Positions 48,401-59,118 of a stretch of 64,000 bases of DNA are shown here, one piece after another. Every line of letters begins with the position of its first letter. The first letter of the stretch is position 1. Under the pieces are notes generated by a model that had not been told where the DNA came from, searched no databases, and was given only the letters and a program-made list of their open reading frames with translations. The position numbers and the translations under genes were made by a program. Source of the stretch: Phaeotremella fagi (Eukaryota; Basidiomycota; Tremellomycetes; Tremellales; Phaeotremellaceae); the NCBI GenBank assembly GCA_001599715.1, contig BCHU01000004.1:372001-436000 (forward strand), written 5' to 3'.

Positions 48401-49503
48401 AAGTCCGAAGTAGTGAATCCTGCTAAACCAGCTTTGGGTCGAGATCCACGACCGACAGCGCCTTCGTCTCTTATCTCCCCTCCTGATCCAGTAGCTGCCC
48501 CAGGATAAGGTGAAACAGCGGTTGGATGATTGTGCGTTTCGACCTTGATTAGAATTGGCATCTTCTCCAACTCGGATCCGTAAACCCGTTCTCCTCCAAC
48601 GGCGAAGCGTGGAGCTTCGTATCCCTCCAATACGGCAGCGTTGTCTTCGTACGCCGAAAGTGTCCCAGCTGAACCGACTGACTTCTCGGTGTTTCTGATC
48701 ATTCCAAACAAGCTGTTGTCCATTTCTTTCCCATCAATCGTCCACTTGGCATTAAAGATTTTGTGGCGACAATGTTCCGAGTTGACTTGGGCGAACATGA
48801 AAAGCTCCGTGTCGGTAGGATTACGTCCAGCTGCCAAGAAAGACTCGACGAGATAAGGAATTTCTTCATCGGAAAGGGCAAGTCCCAAACGAGCGTTAGC
48901 TTCAGCTAAAAGACCATGAGGGTCAGAAGCGCCGATGATTGGAATGGTGATGAGTGGAGATGGTACAGGGGGAATAGGTGGGAATATTGTCGAAGCCGTT
49001 GGAAGGGTGAGATGAACAAGTTGAGTCATTCTGTCGTGAATCAAGTGCAGAAGAGGATGTAAGGTGGGAAGCGAGATTGATGAGGTCGAGTTAAATAAAT
49101 ACAGTGTTCCTCTTTCTAAACGCTTGACGTGCTGACCAAGTCGACAGATTGTTGCGATATCAGTCGCTTTAGATGACCAAGGTGAGATAGTACCCGATCG
49201 AGGAAGAATATAGACAGCTGTTGTGACACCATCCTTTCCACCAGCTTTGAAACCAGATTCGATAAATGACTTTGTCCCGCCCAATCGCTCGTCATCACCA
49301 TATTTCAATAAGGCATCTAGAACACCGCGTTCAGGTGATGATAAATTACTGAGGAGGGACTCGGATTCAAGAGATGTGGTATCTACGAGGTGCAAATGAA
49401 CAGCATCAATTGAAATGAGGTCAGATATGTGGTCCTGGAAAGATTTGAGTAAAGTAGAGCGCCTTGTCGACGAAACAGCGGATGCTCCAGGAATCACAAG
49501 CAT
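45454..49503 (-). CDS. ADE6: Phosphoribosylformylglycinamidine synthase (FGAM synthase)
   Basis: Fourth step of de novo purine synthesis: converts FGAR, glutamine and ATP to FGAM. Single exon of 1349 residues from ATG 49503 to 45454, the normal length for eukaryotic large-type PurL. The start MLVIPGASAVSSTRRSTLL is typical. N-terminal PurS-like domain, then the catalytic region with EVNSEHCRHKIFNA-type motif (VNSEHCRHKIF), VETHNHPTAVSPYPGAATG, GGEIRDEGAVGRGS, and KPIMIAGGLGNVR. The C-terminal glutamine amidotransferase has the nucleophile Cys in ALGVCNGCQFF and the triad His in MPHPERV. All motifs are intact. The gene symbol follows the budding yeast name. The lack of introns is unusual beside intron-dense neighbours. 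Divergent from the SCY1-like gene. Confidence 0.97.
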   Translation of the reverse strand: MLVIPGASAVSSTRRSTLLKSFQDHISDLISIDAVHLHLVDTTSLESESLLSNLSSPERGVLDALLKYGDDERLGGTKSFIESGFKAGGKDGVTTAVYILPRSGTISPWSSKATDIATICRLGQHVKRLERGTLYLFNSTSSISLPTLHPLLHLIHDRMTQLVHLTLPTASTIFPPIPPVPSPLITIPIIGASDPHGLLAEANARLGLALSDEEIPYLVESFLAAGRNPTDTELFMFAQVNSEHCRHKIFNAKWTIDGKEMDNSLFGMIRNTEKSVGSAGTLSAYEDNAAVLEGYEAPRFAVGGERVYGSELEKMPILIKVETHNHPTAVSPYPGAATGSGGEIRDEGAVGRGSRPKAGLAGFTTSDLLITDFVQPWESDIGKPSHIASALDIMIEAPLGAAAFNNEFGRPALGGYFRTFLMSVPSSKGNEWRGYHKPIMIAGGLGNVRPEFARKDKISPGAKIIVLGGPGMLIGLGGGAASSMASGASSADLDFASVQRENPEMERRCQQVIDSCVNLGSVGQNPIQSIHDVGAGGISNALPELVHDSGLGAVFEIRDVLVDDPSMSPMEIWCNESQERYVLAVGPEQLDTFSAIATRERCPYSVVGTATEEERLVVTDRLLGDKPIDISMSVLFGKPPRMSRHAESVQPNRETFDTSLYSYLPSYQGAPTTSLIAEAVNRVLRLPSVGSKSFLITIGDRTISGLVTRDQMVGPWQVPVADVAVTRSSYGFDVLVGEAMAMGERTPLALLNAGASARMAVAESLTNLAAASIESLSKVKLSANWMSAASHEGEGAKLYEAVQAIGMDLCPALGVGIPVGKDSMSMSMKWSDREGQKQVTAPLSLIVTAFAPVINVEQTWTPQIRTDVENTVLVFVDLARGKQRLGGSALAQAFKQLGSEAPDVEEASDLKAFFGAVQALKSTSIVLAYHDRSDGGLFTTLVEMAFAGRTGLEISLDAISSGGDYIASLFNEELGAILQVRENDLPALTDTFVKSGFPTSQLHAIGKPLGFDDQTITLIHKSEAIYSSTRGALQQTWAETSYRLQSLRDEPKGAKEEFDSILDKNDNGLIYEVKFPYLPAVEKAAVSPKVAILREQGVNGHIEMAWAFSEAGFTAVDVHMSDIISGRISLKDFSGLAACGGFSYGDVLGAGNGWAKSVLLNSTAREEFVNFFNREDTFALGVCNGCQFFSQLKDIIPGAEDWPAFKTNQSERFEGRVSTVQIGSTSSIFLKDMEGACLPVAVAHGEGRASFAETGSLSNLNSDNLIPVRYVTSSKEVATKYPQNPNGSPEGISAVQTKNGRVLAIMPHPERVVAAESNSWLPEEKRSEWGGKGPWFRLFQNAYAFASRQ

Positions 49504-50155
49504 GCCTGTGAATTGTCAGAAACTGGAGGAAGTATCTATATGACGAAAGCGAAAGTTGCCTTGGGACTCACTACCTGACTGGACCAATCAATAAGGTAAG
49601 TTCACTGAAAGCAGAATTTAGTTAAAGTTGATGTAAGTCCTTCAGAAAGGGCAACTCACAGATGGGAGACAAAGTTCTTAGATAGGATAACCGGTAAGGA
49701 GATGAGTCAAATCAATAGATCTATAGAACAATAGATCCAATGAAATATGGAGAAATGAGATGAAAGAATGGACTGTGAAAAGTTAAAATTCTGTCGACTC
49801 AAACTCAGAACATTAAAAAAATATAAGATCAAGTGCAAGCTTACGTAATACTAACAATTGGCGATGGACGCGCTGGAACTGTCGGTGTCTTCACTGTCTG
49901 CCAAAGTCAAGAGAAGCTTTTATGCTGGTATTGGGGTCTATCCACATTCGTCTAACTTATCACTTTCTTCTTCATCTTTATATGGTCTTCTCATATCCAA
50001 ATCGTACCTTCTCTTTCTGAGAACAATCTGCATATCCCCCAACTCGGAAGATACTGTACAAGTACATCTTGAATCAATCTCATTCAAATCAGGCTCAGCC
50101 ACGCACTCACCCACTCTCACCTTCGCCTTCACTCAGACAATAGATATTTATAGGA
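49504..50155. promoter_or_regulatory. Divergent intergenic region between FGAM synthase and SCY1-like genes
   Basis: About 650 bp, A-rich on the left side. A short frame at 49858 starts near 49864 (MDALELSVSSLSAKVKRSF) but has no recognised family. No further gene found. Confidence 0.45.
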
Positions 50156-53100
50156 ATGAATTACCTAAAGTCAATCACCACTTCCGTTCTCAATTCTACT
50201 GGTGTCACTTTCCCCTTCTCCATCGGTGAGAAGATCAATGGTTTGGATTCTTCTTCCTCCATTTGGGATATTAAGGAAGGTGTCAAGAAAGATGACGGAA
50301 CACTTTTGACACTGTTCATTTTCGACTCTACATTACCACCTCTACAACCAGGAAATCTCGATCGCAAGGTGCTTCTTCAATTAGCACGAAACGCTCTCAA
50401 GAAGCTACGCACAATTCGTCACCCAAACGTGTAAGTCAAGTCAGAGATCAAAACAGATCTTTGTGTTGATAAAATCATAGTATCAAATACATAGATTCAG
50501 TCGAGACAGAAACTCACGTATACATCGCTACAGAAAGGATCAGGCCTTTAGAGGCCATTCTTAGGGAATGGGATACTGGAGGTGGTCTCGGCAGTGGGGG
50601 AAAGGGTAAAGAAGGCAGAGATAATTGGGTCGGTTGGGGAGTTAAGGGTATATCAGTGAGTATCAAGTTCCACTCTCAAACATTCGTTCAAAGTTATGTT
50701 TCTCACCGTCCCACTCTACATAGACCGCGCTCGCTTTTTTGAATTCTCCTCCCCTATCGCTTCATCATTCTTATCTTCTCCCATCCTCTATTTTCATCAC
50801 CCCTTCTCTGGAATGGCGCTTAGCTGGATTTGAGCTTCTGACCGGGAAGGACGATCAGACTGGAGTGCTGTGGGGGCTGGGAGGCATTGCTCCTGGACCT
50901 CAAGGTAGCAGATGCGCGCCAGAGGTCAAAAAGGGAGGCTGGGGAGCGCTGCGAGAGTGAGTGAAATAACTGAATGCACGATTACCGTTGAGCATCAGAC
51001 TGATAGGAAAAATAGCTCGGATCCAGCGCAATCGGACACTTATTCCCTCGCTCTGCTACTTTTCACATTATATAATCCACTTTCTCCCCTTCCTGCGTTG
51101 ACTTCGGCCCCAACCCCAGCATCTGCTGGTGCACTACCGAAAGCCTTGTTTCCTCTTTACAAACGTATGCTCAACCCAAATCCTCGTACCAGATTGTCGA
51201 CGACGAATTTCGTTTCTGAAGTAGCTGCAACCGGCTTCTGGGCGAATAATCCATTATCGAGTTTAGTGGACGGACTGGATGGATTTGAATTACGGTCTGA
51301 CGGCGAAAAAATGGCGCTTCTCAAATCCATCAAAGACTCGTCCAGCAGCCTGCCACCACCCTTCCTCGCCCACAGAGTACTCCCTTCTCTCTTGCATTCA
51401 CTTTCTCTACCCACAGCTCCAAGTTCAACGATGTTACCGTTGGTCCTTAGTCTTGGAAAATTGGTACCACCTTCCGATTATGTCAAGTTGATTCTAGATC
51501 CTGTGGTGAAGTTATATGCCAGTCCTGATAGAGGTACTAGGATGGCACTACTTGATGGTTTGAGCGAGTACGCCGATAAGTTGGATGCGAAGATGGTACA
51601 GGAACGGGTTTGGCCCCATCTAGTTGGTCGATTTTGTTTTTCTTGGAAATGACTTCTCACAACTGTCTTAGATCACTGGTTTCGCCGACACTGTACCTGT
51701 TATAAGGGAAGCCACTGTCAAGGCTGTCTATCCGCTGGCCACGAAGGTAAATTTACTGCGTTGATCAGACACTGAAACCTCTGTAGCTGTCTGATCGTTT
51801 ACTCAACAATGATCTTCTTCGATTACTCGCGAAGATGCAGATGGACACAGAACCTTCAATCAGAACCAACACGTGTATCTTGCTGGGCAGATTGGCTGAA
51901 AATCTTGGACCAAACACCAGGAAAAAAGTTCTGGTTCCCGCCTTTGCTCGTAGTCTGAAAGATCCTTTCGTTCATGCTAGAGTCGCGGGCCTCATGGCCA
52001 TGATGGCAACGGTTAGTTACTTCGACCGGGATGACTTGGCTGGAAAGGTTATTCCCAATATGTCCTTTACAATGGTAGACAAAGAAAAGTTAGTACAGCT
52101 GAGTTCATATATTTTCTGACGCCTCTCCAGACTAGTTCGAGATCAAGCATTCAAGGCTATGACCTTGTTCTTAGGAAGGATTGAAGGGATGGTCGCATCC
52201 ATGGTAGGTAAACTCGGTTTTTGAAATGTTCATCGCTCATCATCATCAGCCTGATACAGTGTTGACTGAAGAAAAAGCGCCAGGTAGCTATGGTCCAGTG
52301 ACCGCGACTGCATCCTCTGGAGATCCTAACGACGCTTCTGGAGTTGTGAGTAGCGCCACTGGCGCTGCAGGAGCACTTGCTTCTTGGGCTATAGCATCTT
52401 TGGGGAAACAATTGGCCTCGAGTGAAATTCACTCCGACATGTCAGCAAAACCTAATCTTACTGTTCCTGGAGCTTTTGCTTCGAGTTCTTCGTCAACACC
52501 TGTTACAACCCCATCATTGTCACCGCGGCCTAGCAGCGATGCTTTACCCACTCGAGTGTCAACATTTGGATCCACCTCTAAAAACACCTCTCGATCCCCC
52601 CTTTCAAATTCTTCGGCTGGTATGAAATTGGGTGGAAGCAAGGCAACAGCACCTAATGCTTCGTCAGGTTTAGCTGATTTGCTTGCGGAAGAATTTGAAG
52701 ACGACGAGGTCGCTAAAGCATGGGGGACCGACGACCTCATGGATGTTAATGCGGATGGAGATGATTGGAGTGAGTTTTCTGAAATGGTCATGGGTTTTGG
52801 CATCGACTGATGGTTGCAATCACTATAGCCGCTTTTGAGTCCGCTCCTATACCTGAGATTGTTGTTCCGCCTCCACAATCATACTACATAACGCCCTCAC
52901 AGTCTAATGGGAAAACTTCTGCTCCATCTCAGCCTAAATCTACTCCAAAAAAGGTGTTACCGTCGAGAACTGACGTTCAGGAAGACTTGAACGGCTGGGA
53001 CGACGAGGAACCCTCTGAAAGTTCACCTGTAAAGCCTGCCCGTGTGTCTGCACGCAGTCCACAACCTAATCCGACCTCTTTTGTCTCGAAATCGCCTGCT

Positions 53101-53347
53101 GTACCCTCTCCACAGATTAGCGATGACTGGGGAGAAAATAGCGCAAAAGATCCTTCAACTTCAATGTCGAGAACTGGGTCGACTCCCAATCTTGCGACCA
53201 TGAGCAAGGAAGAAAAAGATAAAGAGATGGCCAGGCGGCGAGAGGAACGTAAAGCTGTGAGTAATGAGATCCCTGCTGTCAGAGTGAGACTGACGTCTTC
53301 CTCAGAGGATTGCGGCTATGAAAGAGCAGAAGAAGGGAAAAGCTTAG
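50156..53347 (+). CDS. SCY1-like pseudokinase with HEAT repeats (SCYL1/Cex1-like)
   Basis: Catalytically dead kinase-like protein with HEAT repeats; SCYL1 and yeast Cex1 act in Golgi traffic and tRNA export. Many short introns. The start MNYLKSITTSVLNSTG, then FPFSIGEKI, is characteristic of SCYL1. The kinase-like domain (to about residue 250) lacks the catalytic signatures: the VAIK Lys position reads LLTLFIF, HRD is absent and GFELL stands where DFG would be, so it is a pseudokinase. Then HEAT repeats (LLPLYKRML, FLAHRVLPSLLHSLSLP, IREATVKAVYPLA, IRTNTCILLGRLAENLG, PFVHARVAGLMAMMATVSYF). The C-terminal part is disordered, with WGTDDLMDVNADGDDW and SDDWGENSA, and ends with a basic ERKARIAAMKEQKK, GKA tail at 53347, similar to SCYL1's COPI-binding end. 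Not complete on every splice join. Confidence 0.9.
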
Positions 53348-53469
53348 GCTTTGAGGTATTGTGTAATTGTGGTAGACTTTATCATTAGTTTATAAATGTC
53401 ATAAATTATCTACAAAGCGTCTTCTGATTGACAAAAAAATTCACCTCACGGATCAAATCAACTAATCCT

Positions 53470-56400
53470 TCAAAAACTGAACGGTACATTGGGGTCAGCT
53501 TGCCAGTCAAAGCCTTCTCCAACGACTTGATTCCAAAACGCTGAACCGTCGATATTCATGGAAAGTGGAGCTGAAGCTGTGGTTGATGCAGGTATGATCG
53601 GTGTTCCAGATCCTGAGCTCCCCGATTGAGTATGCCAAGGACGCTCCATAGGAGAAGGTCCTTGACCTGACGTAGGTGTCCCTTCACCTGACAACGTCTG
53701 TGGTGGTTGACTTGAAAAAAGCTCGTTGGTGCTCATAAGAGCAACATCAGGATCATACTCAGGGAGCCCTTGAATACTGTTCCAAAAGTTCGATTGGGCC
53801 TCCAATCCTGTAAAGTTGAAACCTTGCAACAAATCGAGACCATCAAAATTGACCCCACCAACATCAAAATGCAGTCCCATGGAGGTGTCGAAGGATGTGT
53901 TCTGAAGGTCTGACGGAAGGGGAGGCTGAAATGGAACGGTAGCTGATGGTATTTCCGTGGTGAAAGTCAATTGACTTGAAAGATGAGGTGCTAGTTGGTT
54001 CTCTAGACCATTGCCATTGATTGAGGTCCGGGTTTCCGATGTTTCATATCTAGCAGGATCAATTCGTACCCGCTTCAGTGAGGACGTATCAGGGATGGAG
54101 AGTGGGCGCCATGTATTCTCTGGATGAGACTTCAATGTCACCGGTTGAATCTGCGACAAGGGCTCCAGAAGCGAAGACGGTTTGTGCGAGAAGGTAGATA
54201 GTGATTCGGAGGATGATTTTCGCTTTTTCGATGTTGGTCTAGGTCGTGAGGTGATGGCTTCTTTGGTACGGTCTTCAACGTCGTTTAATAATTCTTTAAG
54301 CTTTTTCGATCCGGGCCAGACAGGTTCGAGTGCTTGAAGAGATTGACGACAAGATTCAACGTGGTTTGCCACGGTGTCGATAACTATCTGATCTTTTGCT
54401 TGTACCTCACATAGCAAGAGTATGATGGCGGATGACCAGAGAAACTGGGAGTAGACAGCTATATGGTGCGATGGTGGGAGAAGGATTTGTGATTGGGCGG
54501 CAATATGGATTACAGATCTTGCAGCATCGACACAGTGAGATAGGGATTGGGATGATGCGGGGGCTTTTGGTCGAGGGAAGTCTGGATTCGGAGGAAGAAA
54601 ATTTCTGTGAAGTGTGATGAGGACAGCGAAATACGAATTACTGAGAACTGCACTGAGAAGTTGTACTGATCGGACAGCAGAGGGATCTTTGTACTTTGAA
54701 GGCTAGACCAGCAATCAGGTTTCAATCCGTAAATTGAGCAGGCACTTACCACTTCGTTTTTTAACCAATCTTTCAAGAGCTTGTCAAGCTTATTTATAGT
54801 ATTCTGTTGAGACACAGCCCATGACGGATCAGACACCGAACGACCGTTCGAAGGACGATACAGAACATGGGCAACGCGTCCAGCAATCTTAGATAGTTTC
54901 GTTAGAGCGATGAAGCCGGACATCGTAGACGTAGGAGACTCTTCTGGTATATCTGCGAGACGTCTGTCTTCCCTATCGGAGAGCGCTAGTTTGATGGCTT
55001 CATCGTCGATAGGAGTAGGATATGCAACGTCGATATCTAAATCGTCAACGCCAACTGGACGTCCCAAAGATATCGACACCATCCTATGATTTGTCAGATT
55101 GAACGACGAAGCTAGTCGTAAACATCATTTTCAGCGCACCTTTCAAGACCATATACTGCCCACCAGCACCGAGCCCGAAGTTCTTTTTCAACGAAAGAAA
55201 GTTTCATACGAGCTGAAGATCGCTGAAATACTGAATCAGTAAAAGATGCAACGCACTCTACCCACGTGAAGGCCGAGATCTTGAGCCACACGTAGCGCTT
55301 GACCAGCCAGTAGCCACGACATGGGCATAGCGTTGACACTAGCTTGAAAAGCGGCGAGAAGAGTGAGACACTGAACCTGGTGGATATTAAAGTCCTTCAG
55401 AGACTCGTAATGGAGAATTTGAGAGCTGTGTCCAGATGAGACGATGTACGTAGTAGGAGACTCACCGTTCATACCATATCACACCCGCTTCTGCTTCTCC
55501 CGGTAAAACGGTGGCATCGGACGAGGAAAATCTTGATTCTACACTGCGATTTGAACGTTGAAGTTTGGACCGTTCTCTTTGCCAAGCACCAGATGTAACG
55601 ATTACTCGTTCCCCCAAAGCGAAGATTGCGAAGAGGACCGAAATAAACTAGAGTTCAAATCAGTCAACGATAGGAGATTACTCTGATCACGGCAAGAGAG
55701 TCGTAGCACTTACACCTGCAGATACACCCTCAGGTAGCCCTTGTGCTTTCCTGTCCATTAAACCCTCAAATGTATGGCGGAATTCATGAGATACAAGGAT
55801 AGGTAGACAAGGGTAGACTTCCGCGAAAAAGGCGTCGACCATAAGATCTGCTGACTCTCTGCTAGGATAAGATACTTCCACAAACGACGGCAAAGCTTTG
55901 ACGACTCCTGATCCGGCGACTGGTCCAAAATAAGGATTATCTGGTATGGTAGGGTGCAAATTAGAGACTGGGGGTGCGGAAACTCCTCTTGATGACAGTT
56001 TGGTTGAAGAGCCAGACGCCCCTTTGTTGTCTTTGGTCGGACTAGGGCTGTTGCTTCGACCTTGTCCGAATGAATCTAGTAACGAGATAGTGTTGGAAGA
56101 CCCAATCCACCTGTAGTTTCCATGCTCATCCTGCGCCATTTGTCCCTCATCCTCACCTTGAGATGACTCTCTTTCTACTTCCAATCTATCATCACTGTCA
56201 CCTTCATCTTCATCTTCCTCTAATCCAGCCAATTTGGACATGATGCCTGAGGTATTGAATTGTCGTGGAGATGACTCGTTGCCAAACCCTATATCTGAGG
56301 CCTTGTGAGAAACCTGTCGTTGATGCTGGAAACCAGTAACCTTTGAAACGTCATGACTGCTGCTCTCGAAAATTCTCAACATTGGCATGATTCGAACATT

Positions 56401-56820
56401 AAGATTCTCCAAAGCTTGAACCCTAGCTTCGAGGTTTTGAACATATTGGCGAGAGTACGCTGCTCTATCACGGGTTGGAGGGTAAATACATTCTTGACCA
56501 GCTTGAGTACATTGCTGGCAAGGTCCAGGAGTGCCCGAGGGATCTGAAGAGCTTGTCGCTGGGAAGACGGGGAGGCATTTGATTTTCTTGCTTCGACAAG
56601 TTTTACAGGCCGAGTAGGTACGGACCTTCGTCAAATCTACCACAGCTTGTTCGTCGCCATTGACATTCCGAATTTGAGAGTGATCGGCTCTTTGAGATTG
56701 GGCAGGTTTGGACTTCTCAATCCCACTTGGCACCTCTTTGAATTTTGGTGGTCGTTTACCGGAAGAAGATGGGGTGAGATAAGCTGAAGTTGATACAGTT
56801 TGGGGAGTTTGATGGTCCAT
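53470..56820 (-). CDS. Fungal Zn2Cys6 transcription factor
   Basis: Binuclear zinc cluster DNA-binding protein. Starts at ATG 56820: MDHQTPQTVSTSAYLTPSSS. The zinc cluster is CKTCRSKKIKC, then after 18 residues CQQCTQAGQEC, followed by PPTRDRAAYSRQYV and a heptad segment (LEARVQALENLNVR), a probable dimerisation coil. The central fungal_trans region carries SYPSRESADLMVDAFFAEVY, PCLPILV and, after several introns, LAGQALRVAQDLGLHVG. About six introns. The C-terminal part is Ser/Pro-rich and acidic, likely an activation domain, ending DWQADPNVPFSF. The gap of 18 residues between the third and fourth Cys is long for this class. The regulated genes are unknown; it neighbours an MFS transporter gene in the same direction. 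Confidence 0.9.
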
Positions 56821-57238
56821 TTAAGATTGAGTGAAGTTGAAAGTGAAGACACTGTATGCACTTCTTGAAGCAGCTTTAAAGACGGAACAGTTACAAAGGA
56901 TCTATCTCATTTGAGGTTTATCATTGTAGCTGCACGACATTGCTATATGTAATAAGAGAAGCGAAGATCAAGAACTGAGTGAATGTAAGTGAAATGAGTG
57001 AGGGATAAAAGAAGCATAAAGCGCTTCGTGGCGTGGTGGCAAGTGCAAGTACAATCAATAAGAAGTACTTGTAGCTTATTCAACTACAACTACATGTATT
57101 TGTATTGTAAGTACTGCTACTAAGCTCTGGATCCGTGTTATTTATCTACTTTCTACAGTTCTACAACGTGTTTATTTATATAGGAGTCTTCTGGTACTAT
57201 TCCTAATCCTGTTTACTTCTCAATCGGGTTATTTCAAT
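56821..57238. promoter_or_regulatory. Intergenic region upstream of the Zn2Cys6 factor
   Basis: About 420 bp. The stretch 57040-57115 has several CAAGTAC/GTACTTG motifs (AAGTGCAAGTAC, AAGTACTTGTAG, GTAAGTACTG) that recur in other promoters of the window. It also holds the 3' region of the transporter gene. No gene seen. Confidence 0.4.
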
Positions 57239-59118
57239 TTAGAGAGAACGACTCTCGTTCTCTTCTCCCGACTCCAATAATGGCAATACCTCGTAGCCGT
57301 CCTTTTTCGGTTCGTTGAACGAAAGAAGTCGCACAAATATTACAGGAGGAAGGCATGCAAGAAAGAACGCAATCCAGGCAATTTGACGTCCTAAGGAGTC
57401 TGTTTCGAATTCAGTTGAAAGAGAATACAACCATCTGGAGATGATCAGTAAGTAGTTCTCTGTGTTCACTAACCCAAATACAGCTGGTCCTGCAGCCCTG
57501 CCGATTGAACCAGCAATCAAAGTGATAGCGCTACCTATTGCCATCAATTCAGGGAAGTCATCAAATGCGCTGATCGAAATAAGATCATTGAGCCTACTTC
57601 CAAAGTTAGAAGAGAACCTTCAATTGGGGACACTGGTACCCTTTCAAACAACTCACGGCCAAGCAAAGTTGCCGAAAGCTTTTGTGAATAACTGCAAGAC
57701 TAGTAGTGCCCACATCACCCCCCGAAGTTGTCTTGCAGCGAGTTGAACAACTGGGATCAATAAAGCCAAAGCTACCCATGCACTGAGAGCAAAAGAAAAC
57801 GTCCGAGCATTGCCAAACTTTTGAGTAAGGGTTGGCAAGATAGTTGGTGTAAGTATCAAGTACAAGAAAGACCCAAGTGTGTACAGGGTACCGATTTGGG
57901 TTACCTAAAATACGTCCGTTAGAACAGCAAAGGAAAGAAAATCTGCTTGGGAGAAAGAAATCAACTTACTGCTAATCCATATCCACCTCGATCCACGGAA
58001 GTATAGGTGATGACCGTAAATATCCCATCCCAAGCAAAGCAACCTGGGATGTATGATCAGGCTGTGATGAGACTTGATCTATATACTTACTAAACTGGAA
58101 GACTTCGCGGAGTTAGTCGTTTGCTGTGGTGGACAACTGTTATACTTACCTCCGAAGATTCCTGTGATTAAGGCGAACCTGGGAACCTTGAGAGCTGCTG
58201 CGACTCCTCCTTGGGTTGCGCGTCCTGAAATGGCAGAGGTCGTTGAAGGCGAATCGGATTTTTTTGGCCGGGTCTGTGAAGGCAAGGTCGGTGTTCAGTA
58301 AAGTTTCCATTCAGTGATGAATTCCGAAAATGTACCTCTATCATGAAAAACACTGAGACTAATACCGACAAAAGTCCACTACAGCGGTGTTAATCGTTAT
58401 CCTTATGTCCAAGAAGGAAAATTTACAGCAACCCGCTTATCACCCCTGGCAATGCGTACGGCCACTGTTGCCATATTCTCGCTTGTCCACCCAGAAACCA
58501 TGGCAAACGACCATGTGGATGAGCAAACTGTCCACCAATAAAAGCTCCTATCATAATTCCAAACGAAAAAGATGGCGAAAAAATGGAGTACATTCGGGCT
58601 CGATTGGTAGAATGTGAGATCTCACCAACTTGAATCCTGGAGATAAGTCCGCATGGATTGAGACCAACTATGAAATCAGTTCATCATTTCGGAATCGACC
58701 TACACAGTGTTCTCCAAAGGATGACCGTCCAAACACTGGTACTAAAGCCAACCATCACCGCGGCTCCAATTGTGCTGAGGAATCCATAAATCATGCAAGG
58801 CCTTCTTCCATAACGATCTGCCAATTTGGCCCAAGTTGTCGCAGCCACCGCCTCCATAAGCATCATGGATCCTTCTGCCATTCCTGCATAAAGACCGATT
58901 TTATCAGGTGAAACTTTGAAAGACGTGATCATGTCTGCTATCCATGGGAAAACCATCGAGTAGACGACAGCATCCGATACTCGGAACAAAAGAAGAGGGA
59001 CGAATGTCCTCCAAGGTATGGGAATCTGAGTCTTTTCCTTGCTTTCGACGTCTTCCATACAAGAGTTCCTTGATAGTAAATCGGTGGGTGGTAAGGGAGA
59101 AGGAGTTCGTGGAAGCAT
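57239..59118 (-). CDS. Major facilitator superfamily transporter, ZIFL/DHA-like
   Basis: Twelve-helix-type secondary transporter. Start at 59118: [20 protein letters not shown], with first helix [20 protein letters not shown]. The loop 2-3 signature is [15 protein letters not shown], a textbook MFS motif A. Across an intron, [17 protein letters not shown] and the stretch [15 protein letters not shown] follow, then [14 protein letters not shown] and [11 protein letters not shown], a block I associate with the plant ZIFL1/fungal multi-transporter group. The second half shows [20 protein letters not shown]. The C-terminus is acidic ([14 protein letters not shown]). About seven introns. Substrate unknown; amines, metal complexes or toxic compounds are possibilities only. 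Same direction as the Zn2Cys6 gene, so co-regulation is possible but not shown. Confidence 0.85.

Noticed and set aside
50200..51000. Active protein kinase
   Set aside because: The VAIK Lys, HRD and DFG motifs are not present, so it is a SCY1-type pseudokinase.
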